From contig NZ_SUTJ01000004.1 of assembly GCF_015062915.1 (NCBI RefSeq), positions 1 through 64,000 of the forward strand: a stretch of DNA of 64,000 nt. The letters run 5' to 3'. Source of the DNA: Methanobrevibacter thaueri (GTDB lineage: Archaea; Methanobacteriota; Methanobacteria; Methanobacteriales; Methanobacteriaceae). Each line of letters begins with the position of its first letter. Position 1 is the first letter of the stretch. The notes under the pieces are model-generated. The model made no database searches. It worked only from the letters and a program-made list of their open reading frames with translations, and had not been told where the DNA came from. Below are positions 19,126 to 27,531 of this stretch, in pieces. Position numbers and translations under genes: made by a program.

Positions 19126-19340
19126 TCGTTAGTGTTGAATTCTATAACTTCGCCATTTTCCTGAACAATTTTTGCAATTGCCTCTTCGGCGGAATTCAAT
19201 TTGTCATTGCATGTTTTTACGAGTTGCATTGCCTTGTTGAATTCATCGATTGCATCATCCAATGGCACATCACCGTTTTCCAATTTATTCACAATTTCCT
19301 CTAACTTCTCTAAACTTTCTTCAAAACTCATATTTTCCAT
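19122..19340 (-). CDS. xseB: Exodeoxyribonuclease VII small subunit
   Basis: The 72-residue helical protein matches XseB (SFEESLEKLEEIVNKLENGD, then LDDAIDEFNKAMQLVKTCNDKL). It assembles with XseA to degrade single-stranded DNA. GGTGAT at 19345-19350 precedes the ATG, three bases after the xseA stop. The stop codon (TCA on the plus strand at 19122-19124) lies inside the right end of the TnpB element. Joining the flanks as if the element were absent would extend the protein by four residues (IKIK) to a TAG, so the insertion trimmed the C-terminus slightly. Confidence 0.85.
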   Translation of the reverse strand: MENMSFEESLEKLEEIVNKLENGDVPLDDAIDEFNKAMQLVKTCNDKLNSAEEAIAKIVQENGEVIEFNTND

Positions 19341-20597
19341 TCATATCACCTTGGTGTTAATTGTTCCGTCATCTAACTCAATGTCCAATTCATCTCCGCT
19401 TTCAACATCCTTGACTGAAGTTATTACCTTGTCCTTGCTTTTAGCTATTGAATAACCTCTTTTAAGGGTCAACAAGGGATTGAGAACTTCTAATTTATCA
19501 ACATTTCTATTGTATCTCTCAGCTTTTCTGTTAATTATCTCATTAGGATTTTTCAATATTGGTGCATTTTCCAACCTGAACAGTTTGGCCTTGTTCTGTG
19601 TTATGATATTTTTTGATGTGAAATTCAATCTATTGACCAGATTGTCCAGATGCATTCCCTTAATCTCATAAATCTCCTCAGGGTTTTTAAGCACCGGCTT
19701 TTGGGAGATGTGATTTAAAATCATTCTGTTTTCGCCAATCTTATCGGTTATGCTTTTAGTCAATTTTCCTTTTAGATTGTCGAATTTATACTTGACCTCG
19801 CCCAGTGAAGGCACTGCAAGCTCTGCGGCTGCTGTTGGGGTTGGAGCCCTTTTGTCCGCTACGAAATCAGATATTGTAAAGTCAATTTCATGGCCTACTG
19901 CACTTATAACTGGTATTTTACATGCATAGATTTCACGGGCCACTATTTCCTCATTGAATGCCCATAAGTCCTCAATGCTTCCTCCACCACGACCAACAAT
20001 CAAAGTGTCAATGGCATAATTCTGTGCCTTTTGAATTTGCCTTACAATTTGAGGAGCGGCCTGGTCACCCTGAACGAGTGTCGGAAAGACAAGTATCTCA
20101 CAAATCGGGTATCTTCTTTTAATTGTTGTGATAATGTCTCTTATGGCAGCTCCGGTTGAAGCTGTAACAACACCAATTCTTTTAGGATATGTTGGTATTT
20201 TCTTTTTATGGGCATCATCAAACAATCCTTCCCTTTTAAGTTTCTTTTTCAATTGTTCAAAAGCTATATGCAAATCCCCAAGACCGTCTTCAGTGATTCT
20301 TGTGGCGTACAACTGATATTTGCCGTCCCTGGCATACACTTCAATTTTTCCCTTGATGATTACTTTCATCCCGTCCTGTGGCTCGAACTTAAGGAATCTG
20401 TCCTTGTTGCCCTTAAACATCACTCCGGGAATCTGTGAATTCTCATCTTTCAAGGTAAAATAGCTGTGTCCACTTGGGTAGGTCTTGAAATTTGAAAGTT
20501 CTCCCTTGATTAGGATATTTTTCAAATTCGGATCCAGTTTAAGCTTTCGTCCAATATAACTTGTAATTTCAGTTACTGTGAACGTTTTTTCTTCCAT
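19341..20597 (-). CDS. xseA: Exodeoxyribonuclease VII large subunit
   Basis: Catalytic subunit of exonuclease VII. It starts with an OB-fold DNA-binding domain (TVTEITSYIGRKLKLDPNLK, then GHSYFTLKD), followed by the nuclease domain with ASTGAAIRDI, VGRGGGSIEDLWAFN and SAVGHEIDFTISDFVADKRA, and then a coiled-coil. At 418 residues it is close to bacterial XseA (~450), with a shorter coiled-coil. Exonuclease VII is mainly bacterial; its presence in a few archaea suggests an old transfer from bacteria (inference). It forms an operon with xseB. Confidence 0.92.
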   Translation of the reverse strand: MEEKTFTVTEITSYIGRKLKLDPNLKNILIKGELSNFKTYPSGHSYFTLKDENSQIPGVMFKGNKDRFLKFEPQDGMKVIIKGKIEVYARDGKYQLYATRITEDGLGDLHIAFEQLKKKLKREGLFDDAHKKKIPTYPKRIGVVTASTGAAIRDIITTIKRRYPICEILVFPTLVQGDQAAPQIVRQIQKAQNYAIDTLIVGRGGGSIEDLWAFNEEIVAREIYACKIPVISAVGHEIDFTISDFVADKRAPTPTAAAELAVPSLGEVKYKFDNLKGKLTKSITDKIGENRMILNHISQKPVLKNPEEIYEIKGMHLDNLVNRLNFTSKNIITQNKAKLFRLENAPILKNPNEIINRKAERYNRNVDKLEVLNPLLTLKRGYSIAKSKDKVITSVKDVESGDELDIELDDGTINTKVI

Positions 20598-20717
20598 GTA
20601 TTCACCTTAAAATCAATATTGTTACTATGTTGTTTATATATTTTATAGGTTTTTGCATGATTTTTAGAAACAATTAATTAATACTAAGGACTATTAATAA
20701 TTAAAAAGGTGTTTTAT

Positions 20718-20951
20718 ATGAGAATTAAAGATGAATTATTTGGTAAAGAAGTTCTCGATGCAGATGTTCAAATTGCTGGAAAAGTTATCGATGTAGTTTT
20801 CGATACCGATTCCTTTGAAATAACCGATTTGGTAATTAAGGGCTCAGGACTTTCAGAACAAATCAAGGCCAGCGAAGACCTTGTCCCTATGGAACTTGTA
20901 AAGGTTATAGGCGATAAAATCCTACTTAAAGGCGAAGATGATATCATATGA
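20718..20951 (+). CDS. PRC-barrel domain protein
   Basis: The 77-residue beta-rich protein contains the PRC-barrel pattern [20 protein letters not shown], then [18 protein letters not shown], with a C-terminal strand [14 protein letters not shown]-barrels bind proteins or RNA (for example RimM and the photosynthetic reaction centre); no specific role can be assigned here. The ATG 20718 is chosen over GTG 20709 because AAGGTG (20706-20711) is the ribosome binding site. The stop overlaps pyrE by four bases, so the two are translated together. Confidence 0.8.
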   Translation: MRIKDELFGKEVLDADVQIAGKVIDVVFDTDSFEITDLVIKGSGLSEQIKASEDLVPMELVKVIGDKILLKGEDDII

Positions 20952-21475
20952 GTTCAAAAGAATATTTAATTGAATTGTTAAAGGAAAATGAAGTTTTCCT
21001 TGAAGGGGACTTCACATTGTCCTCAGGTAAGAAAAGCAATTATTACATTAACATGAAAAAGGCAATTACCGAGCCTGAAATACTATCAACAATCTCAAAA
21101 CTGATTACTAAAAAAATAGCTGATGATAATATTGATAAGGTTGCAGGTCCTGCTTTAGGAGCTGTTCCAATAGCCACTGCAGTGTCATTGGAGTCAAGAT
21201 TGCCTTTATTGATGATCCGTAAGGAAAAGAAAGGCTACGGTACTTCCAAACTCATTGAAGGGGAACTCAATGAAAACGACAATGTGATTGTTGTTGAGGA
21301 CGTTTCAACTACTGGAGGATCTCTTTTGAAAGCCATTAAAGCCATTCAGGACAATGGAGGAAATGTTGTCAGGGCATTTGTAGTGGTTGATAGAGAAGAA
21401 GGAGCCATTGAAGAGTTTGAAAAAGAAGGTATAAAATTAGAGCCTTTAATAAGCGTCAATGAGTTTTTCAATTAA
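20948..21475 (+). CDS. pyrE: Orotate phosphoribosyltransferase
   Basis: Joins orotate to PRPP in pyrimidine synthesis. It shows [17 protein letters not shown] at the N-terminus, [11 protein letters not shown], the flexible loop [15 protein letters not shown], and the PRPP-binding motif [13 protein letters not shown]. The length of 175 residues is normal for archaea. It overlaps the PRC-barrel gene as ATGA and is followed by A/T-rich sequence before the convergent moaB gene. Confidence 0.95.
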   Translation: MSSKEYLIELLKENEVFLEGDFTLSSGKKSNYYINMKKAITEPEILSTISKLITKKIADDNIDKVAGPALGAVPIATAVSLESRLPLLMIRKEKKGYGTSKLIEGELNENDNVIVVEDVSTTGGSLLKAIKAIQDNGGNVVRAFVVVDREEGAIEEFEKEGIKLEPLISVNEFFN

Positions 21476-21510
21476 AAAAAGTAAAAAAATATGATGAAAT
21501 ATTATTTTCA

Positions 21511-22017
21511 TCATTTTTTAACATGATGAACGAAATGAGGTAGTTCATCAATTATTAAACTTAATGCTGTTTTAACTGCATTCGGAGAGCCAGGCATTGA
21601 AAAGATTATTGTTTTTTTATAGATTCCTGCAGTTGCTCTTGAAAGAAGCGCTGCTGAACCAATTTCTTCAAAGGATTTTGCCCTGAATAGTTCTCCAAAA
21701 CCATCTATTTTTTTCTCAAAAAGTGATTCTACAGTTTCTACAGTGATGTCACGGACATCAAGACCTGTTCCACCATTTGTCATGATGACGTCAATGTCTT
21801 CACTAACCATATCGTCAATTGCATTAATCAGGTCTTCCTTTTCATCAGGAATCAGTTTCCTTGATTTTAAGGTGTATCTTGATTCGATTTCTTCTGCAAT
21901 ATATTTTCCGGACAAATCCAGTTTCTCAGATTTCCTGCTGTCACTAAGTGTTATTAAGCCGCAGGTGATGTCTGTGGATGATTGTTCTTGATGCATTTTT
22001 GAAGTTTCACTTGACAT
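21511..22017 (-). CDS. moaB: MoaB/MogA-family molybdopterin adenylyltransferase
   Basis: Adenylates molybdopterin during molybdenum or tungsten cofactor synthesis, needed for formylmethanofuran dehydrogenase. It shows CGLITLSDSR at the start, the MoCF motif TNGGTGLDVRD, LSRATAGIYKKT and SMPGSPNAV near the end. The start is taken at 22017 because GGAG lies six bases upstream; the ATG at 22029 lies within the preceding gene. It is the last gene of a leftward operon behind three regulator genes, which is an unusual partner set. Confidence 0.9.
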   Translation of the reverse strand: MSSETSKMHQEQSSTDITCGLITLSDSRKSEKLDLSGKYIAEEIESRYTLKSRKLIPDEKEDLINAIDDMVSEDIDVIMTNGGTGLDVRDITVETVESLFEKKIDGFGELFRAKSFEEIGSAALLSRATAGIYKKTIIFSMPGSPNAVKTALSLIIDELPHFVHHVKK

Positions 22018-22018
22018 A

Positions 22019-22345
22019 TTATTCTCCATTTTCGACTAGTTTTCTTATGTGATAATATTCATTGATGTCTTTTAATAACTTTTCGCTCGGCGCATAAAAG
22101 TATGTTCGCTCAAATTTCTCCTTTGAGATGTAGTTATATTTACACACAATCTTGAGATGGTATGTTACAGTTTTATAGTCAACGTTAAGTTCTTTAGATA
22201 ATTGAGTTCTACTGCAAGGTTTTTCTAGAATCATGTCAATAATATCAATAGTAGTTTTACCGCCTTTTCTACCTTTTAACAAATAATACAATTCTTTATT
22301 ATTAACATTCCAAACCTTTATCTTTTTAGGTATTTCCATATTCAT
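22019..22345 (-). CDS. ArsR-like winged-helix transcriptional regulator
   Basis: The 108-residue protein starts MNMEIPKKIKVWNVNNKELY, then contains an HTH: TIDIIDMILEKPCSRTQLSK, LNVDYKTVTYHLKIV and a wing KEKFERTYFYAPS. It lacks a ligand-binding domain. The start at 22345 is preferred because an upstream ATG at 22393 would overlap the previous gene by 31 bases. It lies between a FilR1-like regulator and moaB on the same strand. The target is unknown; its own operon is a reasonable candidate. Confidence 0.75.
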   Translation of the reverse strand: MNMEIPKKIKVWNVNNKELYYLLKGRKGGKTTIDIIDMILEKPCSRTQLSKELNVDYKTVTYHLKIVCKYNYISKEKFERTYFYAPSEKLLKDINEYYHIRKLVENGE

Positions 22346-22362
22346 GTTATAGCCTCTTGCTG

Positions 22363-23154
22363 TTAATAATAGGTGGATAAAGTCAAGGCCCATTTTAAGG
22401 CATCATTGTCATTGGCAATTAACAACTGTGAATCGTCATAATGCCCGTCTTTAAAAAACAGGGTCAAGCAAACGAATTCCTCTGAAAAGGTTAAGAATAT
22501 TTTGATTTTGCGTTTGATAATCTTTATTTTCACCTTTTCGTTGTTGAGAAGTGAGTTTTTAAAGTATTCATTCTGATTCATAGATCTTTCGAGTTCCTCG
22601 CTAATCACCAATTCCAAACTTTCCAACTTTGTCCCGTCCAATAATTTTATCAAATGTTTAAAGTGATTTTCTGAGTAAATTGGAAGTATGATTTTCAATT
22701 TACGCGCTTGTGAAATCTGCGCTAAATATGCATTCATAGCATTTGACAGGTCACTTGTTGTTGAATTTACATATCTTGCATTTTTCAGAAGGTATATGTT
22801 TTTCAGCATGTCATCCGGAATCCCTGATAAGTCATGGTTGTTCCAGAACAGTTTGCCTTTGTTAACCGAATACCAATTTTCAATGAGTTTGATCATATTT
22901 GTGGTTATAAGATAACCGTTGGATGTCAGTTCGTAATACTTATGGACTTTCTTAACAAGATTGCTGTTTTCCAATTCCTTGAGTCCATGTAATATTGTTG
23001 CTGAGGGCTTTTTCAGTTCATTTCTCAAATCGTCAAGATTTTTCGGATTTTCATAAATGGTCAGCAATAGTTTTGAACGCATGCCTGAGGTCAGGATGTA
23101 TTTAAGTCCGCTAAACTCACGTGTCAATTCCTGTTTTGTTTCTGAACTTGTCAT
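22363..23154 (-). CDS. Winged-helix regulator with FilR1/DUF1724-type sensor domain, copy 1
   Basis: The 263-residue protein has an N-terminal winged helix (MRSKLLLTIYENPKNLDDLR, then KKPSATILHGLKELENSNLV) and a C-terminal alpha/beta domain with ARKLKIILPIYSENHF and RKIKIFLTFSEEFVCLTLFF. This matches the FilR1/DUF1724 regulators common in methanogens, whose sensor domain resembles phospholipase D-like folds (family knowledge from memory). Its start overlaps the stop of the next upstream regulator by one base. The two may be partners or diverged duplicates. The signal sensed is unknown. Confidence 0.75.
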   Translation of the reverse strand: MTSSETKQELTREFSGLKYILTSGMRSKLLLTIYENPKNLDDLRNELKKPSATILHGLKELENSNLVKKVHKYYELTSNGYLITTNMIKLIENWYSVNKGKLFWNNHDLSGIPDDMLKNIYLLKNARYVNSTTSDLSNAMNAYLAQISQARKLKIILPIYSENHFKHLIKLLDGTKLESLELVISEELERSMNQNEYFKNSLLNNEKVKIKIIKRKIKIFLTFSEEFVCLTLFFKDGHYDDSQLLIANDNDALKWALTLSTYY

Positions 23155-23942
23155 TATATCACCTGCTGCCTGATGTGTTCAAAGAGTTTCTCGGACCATT
23201 CATGTGATTTCTTATTGCTTGAAATAAGGATTCTGTTCTGGTCAAAGCTGCCGTCATTCTTGAATAAGCCCAGTCCAATGTTCTCATCGCAAATGCTTAA
23301 ATATAAATTCAAATCTTGCTTAAATTTATAGACCTTCAGTTTTCTTTTTTTAATAGCATCCCTTCTTACCTTTCCGTCAATCCTGAAGATCAGTTCCTTG
23401 AAAATGTTTTGGGGGATGATTAATTCTACAGTACCCTTGTTTTTCAATACCTTTTCGATTAATTTAGGATATTCTGGGTGTAGATATGGAAATATTGCCT
23501 TAACGTTTTTTGATTTGAGCATTTGCTTTTTAATGGTATTGTGGGTTTTAAAGATTTCTGTTGGTGTTGCTTCTATTAATTCGGACTCCTTCAAATCAGT
23601 AATGTTTTTCACGGAGTCGAGGCTTAGCTGGTTTAGATTGTGTTTATCCCAAAATGTATCGTAATCATTAATCATGTCAATGCTATTCTTAAAGTCTATT
23701 AAGCTTTTCAAATACACCTCCGCCATCGGTGTGACATGGTACTTGTTATTGATCTTTTTAATGTGATTGTTCTTCTCTAACTTGCCAATGTTGCTTGAAA
23801 CAGAACTGTATGTTATTTTTGTTATTTTAACAATACCACGTACATTATTTGGCTCTTTGTATAATTCGCTTAGGATCTTCAAGCGAATTTCTGATTTTGC
23901 AAGGAATTTGATGTCATTATTTATGTCAGTTTGGAAATTCAT
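23154..23942 (-). CDS. Winged-helix regulator with FilR1/DUF1724-type sensor domain, copy 2
   Basis: Paralogue of the gene at 22363 with the same layout: winged helix (RLKILSELYKEPNNVRGIVK, SSVSSNIGKLEKNNH) and sensor domain (NVKAIFPYLHPEYPKL, RKLKVYKFKQDLNLYLSICD). The start at 23942 is used because AAGGGAGAT lies eight bases before it; the ATG at 23963 precedes that site. It is the first gene of the leftward operon whose promoter region carries the 11-bp phased TTCCAA array, so it is a prime candidate to bind that array and regulate itself (inference). Confidence 0.75.
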   Translation of the reverse strand: MNFQTDINNDIKFLAKSEIRLKILSELYKEPNNVRGIVKITKITYSSVSSNIGKLEKNNHIKKINNKYHVTPMAEVYLKSLIDFKNSIDMINDYDTFWDKHNLNQLSLDSVKNITDLKESELIEATPTEIFKTHNTIKKQMLKSKNVKAIFPYLHPEYPKLIEKVLKNKGTVELIIPQNIFKELIFRIDGKVRRDAIKKRKLKVYKFKQDLNLYLSICDENIGLGLFKNDGSFDQNRILISSNKKSHEWSEKLFEHIRQQVI

Positions 23943-24014
23943 TTTTTCATCTCCCTTATTCATGGGATTTTTATTAAAATCTCAATGATTTTTTGGTATT
24001 ATTAATTTTAACCA

Positions 24015-24116
24015 TTGGAATTTAAATAAATTATTCCAAATCCTTTCCAAATCTATTATAATAATATTCCAAGCTTTTTCCAATCTTTTTCCAAACCTAT
24101 TCCAATGTTATTCCAA
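24015..24116. promoter_or_regulatory. Operator array: seven TTCCAA on an 11-bp grid, plus one inverted copy
   Basis: Exact TTCCAA begins at 24034, 24045, 24067, 24078, 24089, 24100 and 24111. All spacings are 11 bp except one of 22, and the skipped slot (24056) reads TTATAA. The inverted form TTGGAA sits at 24015. A TATA-like TTTAAATAAA (24021-24030) for the leftward regulator operon lies between the inverted and direct copies. All direct copies face the same side of the helix, as expected for cooperative binding of a regulator. Confidence 0.7.
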
Positions 24117-24144
24117 CAAGTGAATAATTTTATTAATTTATAAC

Positions 24145-24666
24145 ATGAAATATAGTAATATGGAAATTTGTTATGTATTAGATGCATCAGCTTTTATTAA
24201 TGGATTTAAACTCGTTTCCAAAAATAATTATACAGTTCCAGAGATAACATCTGAAATCAAAGATTTTAAATCCAGATTAACATTTGACATGGCTCTTGAA
24301 GAAGGCAATCTCATCATACAAGATGTCCCAAATGAGTACATATCAAGTGTTAATGATATTATATCTATGTCTGGTGATATTTTAAGATTATCCATTCCGG
24401 ACAAGAAATTAATCTCACTTGCATACATGCTGCATGAACAGGGCAGGGACGTTAAGGTAATAAGTGATGATTATACCATACAGAATGCGCTGAAAATCAT
24501 GAAAATCCCCTATTCCGGTGTCATGACTGATGGAATCAAGGGAATTTACAATTGGAAAAAAATCTGTGAAGGATGCAAGAGGGAATATGCTGATGATTAC
24601 CCGTTCGACGATTGTGAAATTTGCGGGTCTCGAATATTTAAGAAAAGAATCAAGGTGAATAAATGA
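24145..24666 (+). CDS. nob1: Nob1-type rRNA endonuclease (PIN domain plus zinc ribbon)
   Basis: Nob1 cleaves the 3' end of precursor 16S rRNA during small-subunit maturation. The N-terminal PIN domain has YVLDASAFINGF with the first catalytic Asp, then LSIPDKKLISLAYML and VISDDYTIQNALK with further acidic residues. The C-terminus holds a zinc ribbon CEGCKREY...CEICG. The length of 173 residues is normal for archaea. No ribosome binding site is evident before the ATG at 24145, so the message may be leaderless. It faces away from the regulator operon and overlaps the next gene by four bases. Confidence 0.85.
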   Translation: MKYSNMEICYVLDASAFINGFKLVSKNNYTVPEITSEIKDFKSRLTFDMALEEGNLIIQDVPNEYISSVNDIISMSGDILRLSIPDKKLISLAYMLHEQGRDVKVISDDYTIQNALKIMKIPYSGVMTDGIKGIYNWKKICEGCKREYADDYPFDDCEICGSRIFKKRIKVNK

Positions 24667-25778
24667 GGATAGGAATAGTTGTTCATGGTCCCAACATCAT
24701 CGATTCAGGATATGCCTTGAAACTGATCAATCTGCTTGAGGAATACGGTGAAATAAAGGTAAGGCTTGGAGGAACAATGGGCCGTACGGCTGTCATCGAT
24801 GCAAGTCTTGAGAATGTAATAGACATTTCCCGCAAGCTGGTTCCCAGCGACTCTTTAAGGATTTTTCATGATGACGATGTTGATGTCATATTCCTGTTGA
24901 ATTATGGAAAATCCGATGTGACAGGTCAGGTTTTCGGATATAAGGTTTACAATCACTACATAGAAAAGATTGATGACAATGACATTCCAGTCATTCAGAT
25001 TGAAAGGCCTGGTGAGGATGACGGAAGCATCATCCCATGGAACAATGACTGCGAATTGGCTAGCGAACTGGCACAAAGGTTAAGATTGAACATTGTCTGG
25101 CCGGATGAGGTTTATGAAAATCACATTAAACAGGACAATCCTGGATTGAACCAAAGGATTGTGCATGGGGTCAGTCCGGGCGAAAACATCATGGTCAACA
25201 GTGTTATTATAGGCAGGACAAATTCCAACCAGCTCACATTAATTGCCCGTGACAACCATATTGTGGATATTGTCGGAGGAGAGCTTAAACAGCACGGCCT
25301 CGAAAAGCTGGGAGAGGTTGATTTGGACTCAGCAATCATAAAGACTGGTCTTTTACGTCATGCTAAAGTCAATCCACGAGTGATATCAACTGAAAAGCCG
25401 AATGATTTCACTGTGACATTTCTTGACCATGCCGGTGAGGATGTATACCGCTTCAGGGATTCCAGCCTTGTGATTACTGTCGGTGACGATACAACATTGA
25501 TATCTTCAGACATTCTATACAGATTTGATATACCTGTAATAGGAATAACCGATGGGGATTTGGATAAGGTCGTGGAAGATGGATTCAAGGTCAAGAATTC
25601 AATAATCTTTGAGGTTGAAAGTGGTTTTGATGACATCATCGGCCAAGATATTAAAAGCAAATTGTTTGGCAATAAACCGGAAAGCCATGATTTTAAAAAT
25701 ATCGATGAAGTAAAGGACGAAATCGTTGAAATAATAAAAAATATTAATTGCAATTACAAAATTAATTATATAAATTAA
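24663..25778 (+). CDS. DUF2117 family protein
   Basis: The 371-residue soluble protein opens RIGIVVHGPNIIDSGYALKL and then LGGTMGRTAVIDASLENVID, a layout I associate with DUF2117, a methanogen-restricted family of unknown function. There is an alpha/beta N-terminal half and a second half with SLVITVGDDTTLISSDILYR, which could bind a nucleotide or sugar-nucleotide (inference). It overlaps nob1 as ATGA and is followed 16 bases later by mmp2, so the three probably form one transcript. Confidence 0.65.
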   Translation: MRIGIVVHGPNIIDSGYALKLINLLEEYGEIKVRLGGTMGRTAVIDASLENVIDISRKLVPSDSLRIFHDDDVDVIFLLNYGKSDVTGQVFGYKVYNHYIEKIDDNDIPVIQIERPGEDDGSIIPWNNDCELASELAQRLRLNIVWPDEVYENHIKQDNPGLNQRIVHGVSPGENIMVNSVIIGRTNSNQLTLIARDNHIVDIVGGELKQHGLEKLGEVDLDSAIIKTGLLRHAKVNPRVISTEKPNDFTVTFLDHAGEDVYRFRDSSLVITVGDDTTLISSDILYRFDIPVIGITDGDLDKVVEDGFKVKNSIIFEVESGFDDIIGQDIKSKLFGNKPESHDFKNIDEVKDEIVEIIKNINCNYKINYIN

Positions 25779-25794
25779 ACTGGAAGTGTAAACT

Positions 25795-26769
25795 TTGGAT
25801 TTTAGAAATCTTGTAAAAGAAATTCAGGAATTTAAGGGCGTGTCTCGTAAAAGCTCAATAGACAATGTAATCTCACTACTGAAAGAATCATATAATGTTA
25901 CAGGAGATGTTGTAATTGACATTGGGGATGACGCTTCAGCCATTGACATTGGAAACAATCAGGTAATGCTTATTGCGGCAGACGGCATCTGGGGAGACAT
26001 AATGAATGTGAACCCCTACTGGGCAGGATACTGTTCAGTTCTTGTAAACGTTAATGATATTGCTGCAATGGGTGGAAAGCCACTTGCAATGGTTAACATA
26101 ATGTCAATAAGCAACGATGAAATCTATGAGGACTTGCTTAATGGTATTAAGGACGGATGCTTGAAATTCAAAGTTCCAATGGTTGGAGGACACCTTCACC
26201 CTGACGGTGAAGCCGACTCATTGGGTGTTGCAATTGTCGGAATTGCCCAAAAGGACAAGATCATTACCAGTTTTGGAGCTGAAGAGGGAGACAAGGTGAT
26301 TGTTGCAATAGACCTTGACGGAAAGCCTCATGAGATGTTCAGCCTAAACTGGGACACAACATACGACAAGGATCCACAGCTGGTTCAGGACCAAATCACA
26401 GCAGTACAGCACCTTGCTGAAAACGATTACATCAAATCCGGAAAGGACATTTCAAATCCTGGAATTCTCGGAACCCTTGAAATGCTTTTGGAAACTTCCA
26501 ATAAAGGTGCAGTCGTTAATCTGGAGGATATTCCTAGAAATGAAAGTGTCGAATGGGTGGATTGGCTCAGGTCATATCCAGGCTCAGGCTTTGTTTTCAC
26601 AGCCAGTGAGGACAAGTGCGATTACATTAAGGAGTATCTGGCCAAGTATTCAATTGAGGCAAATGTTGTTGGGGACGTGAATGACTCCAACAAGCTATTG
26701 TTGAATTACGGTGATGAGCAGGCTGAAGTATTCAATCAAGAAAAAAATCCAGTATTCATATTCAGATGA
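25795..26769 (+). CDS. mmp2: Methanogenesis marker protein 2 (AIR synthase-related)
   Basis: The 324-residue protein of the PurM/AIR-synthase fold has an N-terminal ATP-binding half with [15 protein letters not shown] and [10 protein letters not shown], then [19 protein letters not shown] and [11 protein letters not shown]. This matches methanogenesis marker 2, found in nearly all methanogens; its reaction is not known to me. The start is TTG at 25795 with a weak GGAAGTG upstream. It lies in the transcript with DUF2117 and DUF4013 and is 2.6 kb from the main marker cluster. Confidence 0.8.
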   Translation: MDFRNLVKEIQEFKGVSRKSSIDNVISLLKESYNVTGDVVIDIGDDASAIDIGNNQVMLIAADGIWGDIMNVNPYWAGYCSVLVNVNDIAAMGGKPLAMVNIMSISNDEIYEDLLNGIKDGCLKFKVPMVGGHLHPDGEADSLGVAIVGIAQKDKIITSFGAEEGDKVIVAIDLDGKPHEMFSLNWDTTYDKDPQLVQDQITAVQHLAENDYIKSGKDISNPGILGTLEMLLETSNKGAVVNLEDIPRNESVEWVDWLRSYPGSGFVFTASEDKCDYIKEYLAKYSIEANVVGDVNDSNKLLLNYGDEQAEVFNQEKNPVFIFR

Positions 26770-26778
26770 GGTTTGACT

Positions 26779-27510
26779 ATGGATTTGTCGAAAATAATTT
26801 TTAATTCCATTAAATATCCTTTTAAAAACATCGCTAAACTGCCAATTATTTTCACTTTATTCATTTTGATAGCAATCATTCCAATCGGAAAACTCTTGAA
26901 CAATAATTATTTGATGTTAATTGGTGGGATTGCCTTTTTCGTATTTATCCTGATTGTGCCGGGGTATTTCCTGAACATTATAAAGATTGGATCACGGGAA
27001 TCGGCGATGTTTCCGTCCTTTAACCTGGTGAATGACATATACGATTCCATAATGGTATTGGTTTTGAGAATGGTTTACATGATCGTTCCAGTTGCCATGT
27101 TCTTTATCCTATTGTCCACAGTGGCACCTGCCAGCTTTAACTTGCTTAATGATTTTAAGATTCTCAGTTTTCTTGCAACCTTCGGATTGCTGCTTGTTAT
27201 AATCCTGGTTACCTACTTGCTATTTGAATTCCTATTGTTCTTTGCAAAGGCAAGATTGGCTTATCATAACAGCTTATCAGAGGCTTTAAAAGTCAATAAG
27301 GTCATTGAAGACATTAGAAACATTGGTATCTTTAACATAATCAAATGGGTGTTGGCAATGATTGCATTGGCAATAGTTGTTTCTGTTGTCTCATCATTTG
27401 TGATTACAATTCCATATGTGGGCATCTTGATTGATATCTGTGTTATTGTTCCGATTATGGAAAGTATTGCAAGCTATTCTGTTGGATTGTTGTATTCAAA
27501 CATTACCTAA
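26779..27510 (+). CDS. DUF4013 membrane protein
   Basis: The 243-residue membrane protein has about five to six hydrophobic segments (LPIIFTLFILIAIIPIG, LMLIGGIAFFVFILIVPGYF, and further ones near residues 95, 130 and 195). The pattern fits DUF4013, a membrane family abundant in methanogens without known function. The start ATG 26779 follows GAGGTTTG; the upstream TTG at 26773 lies within that site. It is the last gene of the rightward run from nob1 and converges on the nuclease gene. Confidence 0.65.
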   Translation: MDLSKIIFNSIKYPFKNIAKLPIIFTLFILIAIIPIGKLLNNNYLMLIGGIAFFVFILIVPGYFLNIIKIGSRESAMFPSFNLVNDIYDSIMVLVLRMVYMIVPVAMFFILLSTVAPASFNLLNDFKILSFLATFGLLLVIILVTYLLFEFLLFFAKARLAYHNSLSEALKVNKVIEDIRNIGIFNIIKWVLAMIALAIVVSVVSSFVITIPYVGILIDICVIVPIMESIASYSVGLLYSNIT

Positions 27511-27531
27511 AAATTTAAAAAAAATAAGAAG

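Noticed and set aside
24034..24116. Short regular repeats that could be taken for a CRISPR array or curved-DNA tract.
   Set aside because: The unit is 6 bases with 5-base linkers, far too short for CRISPR, and the period is 11 bp with no A-tracts at each step; an operator array fits better.
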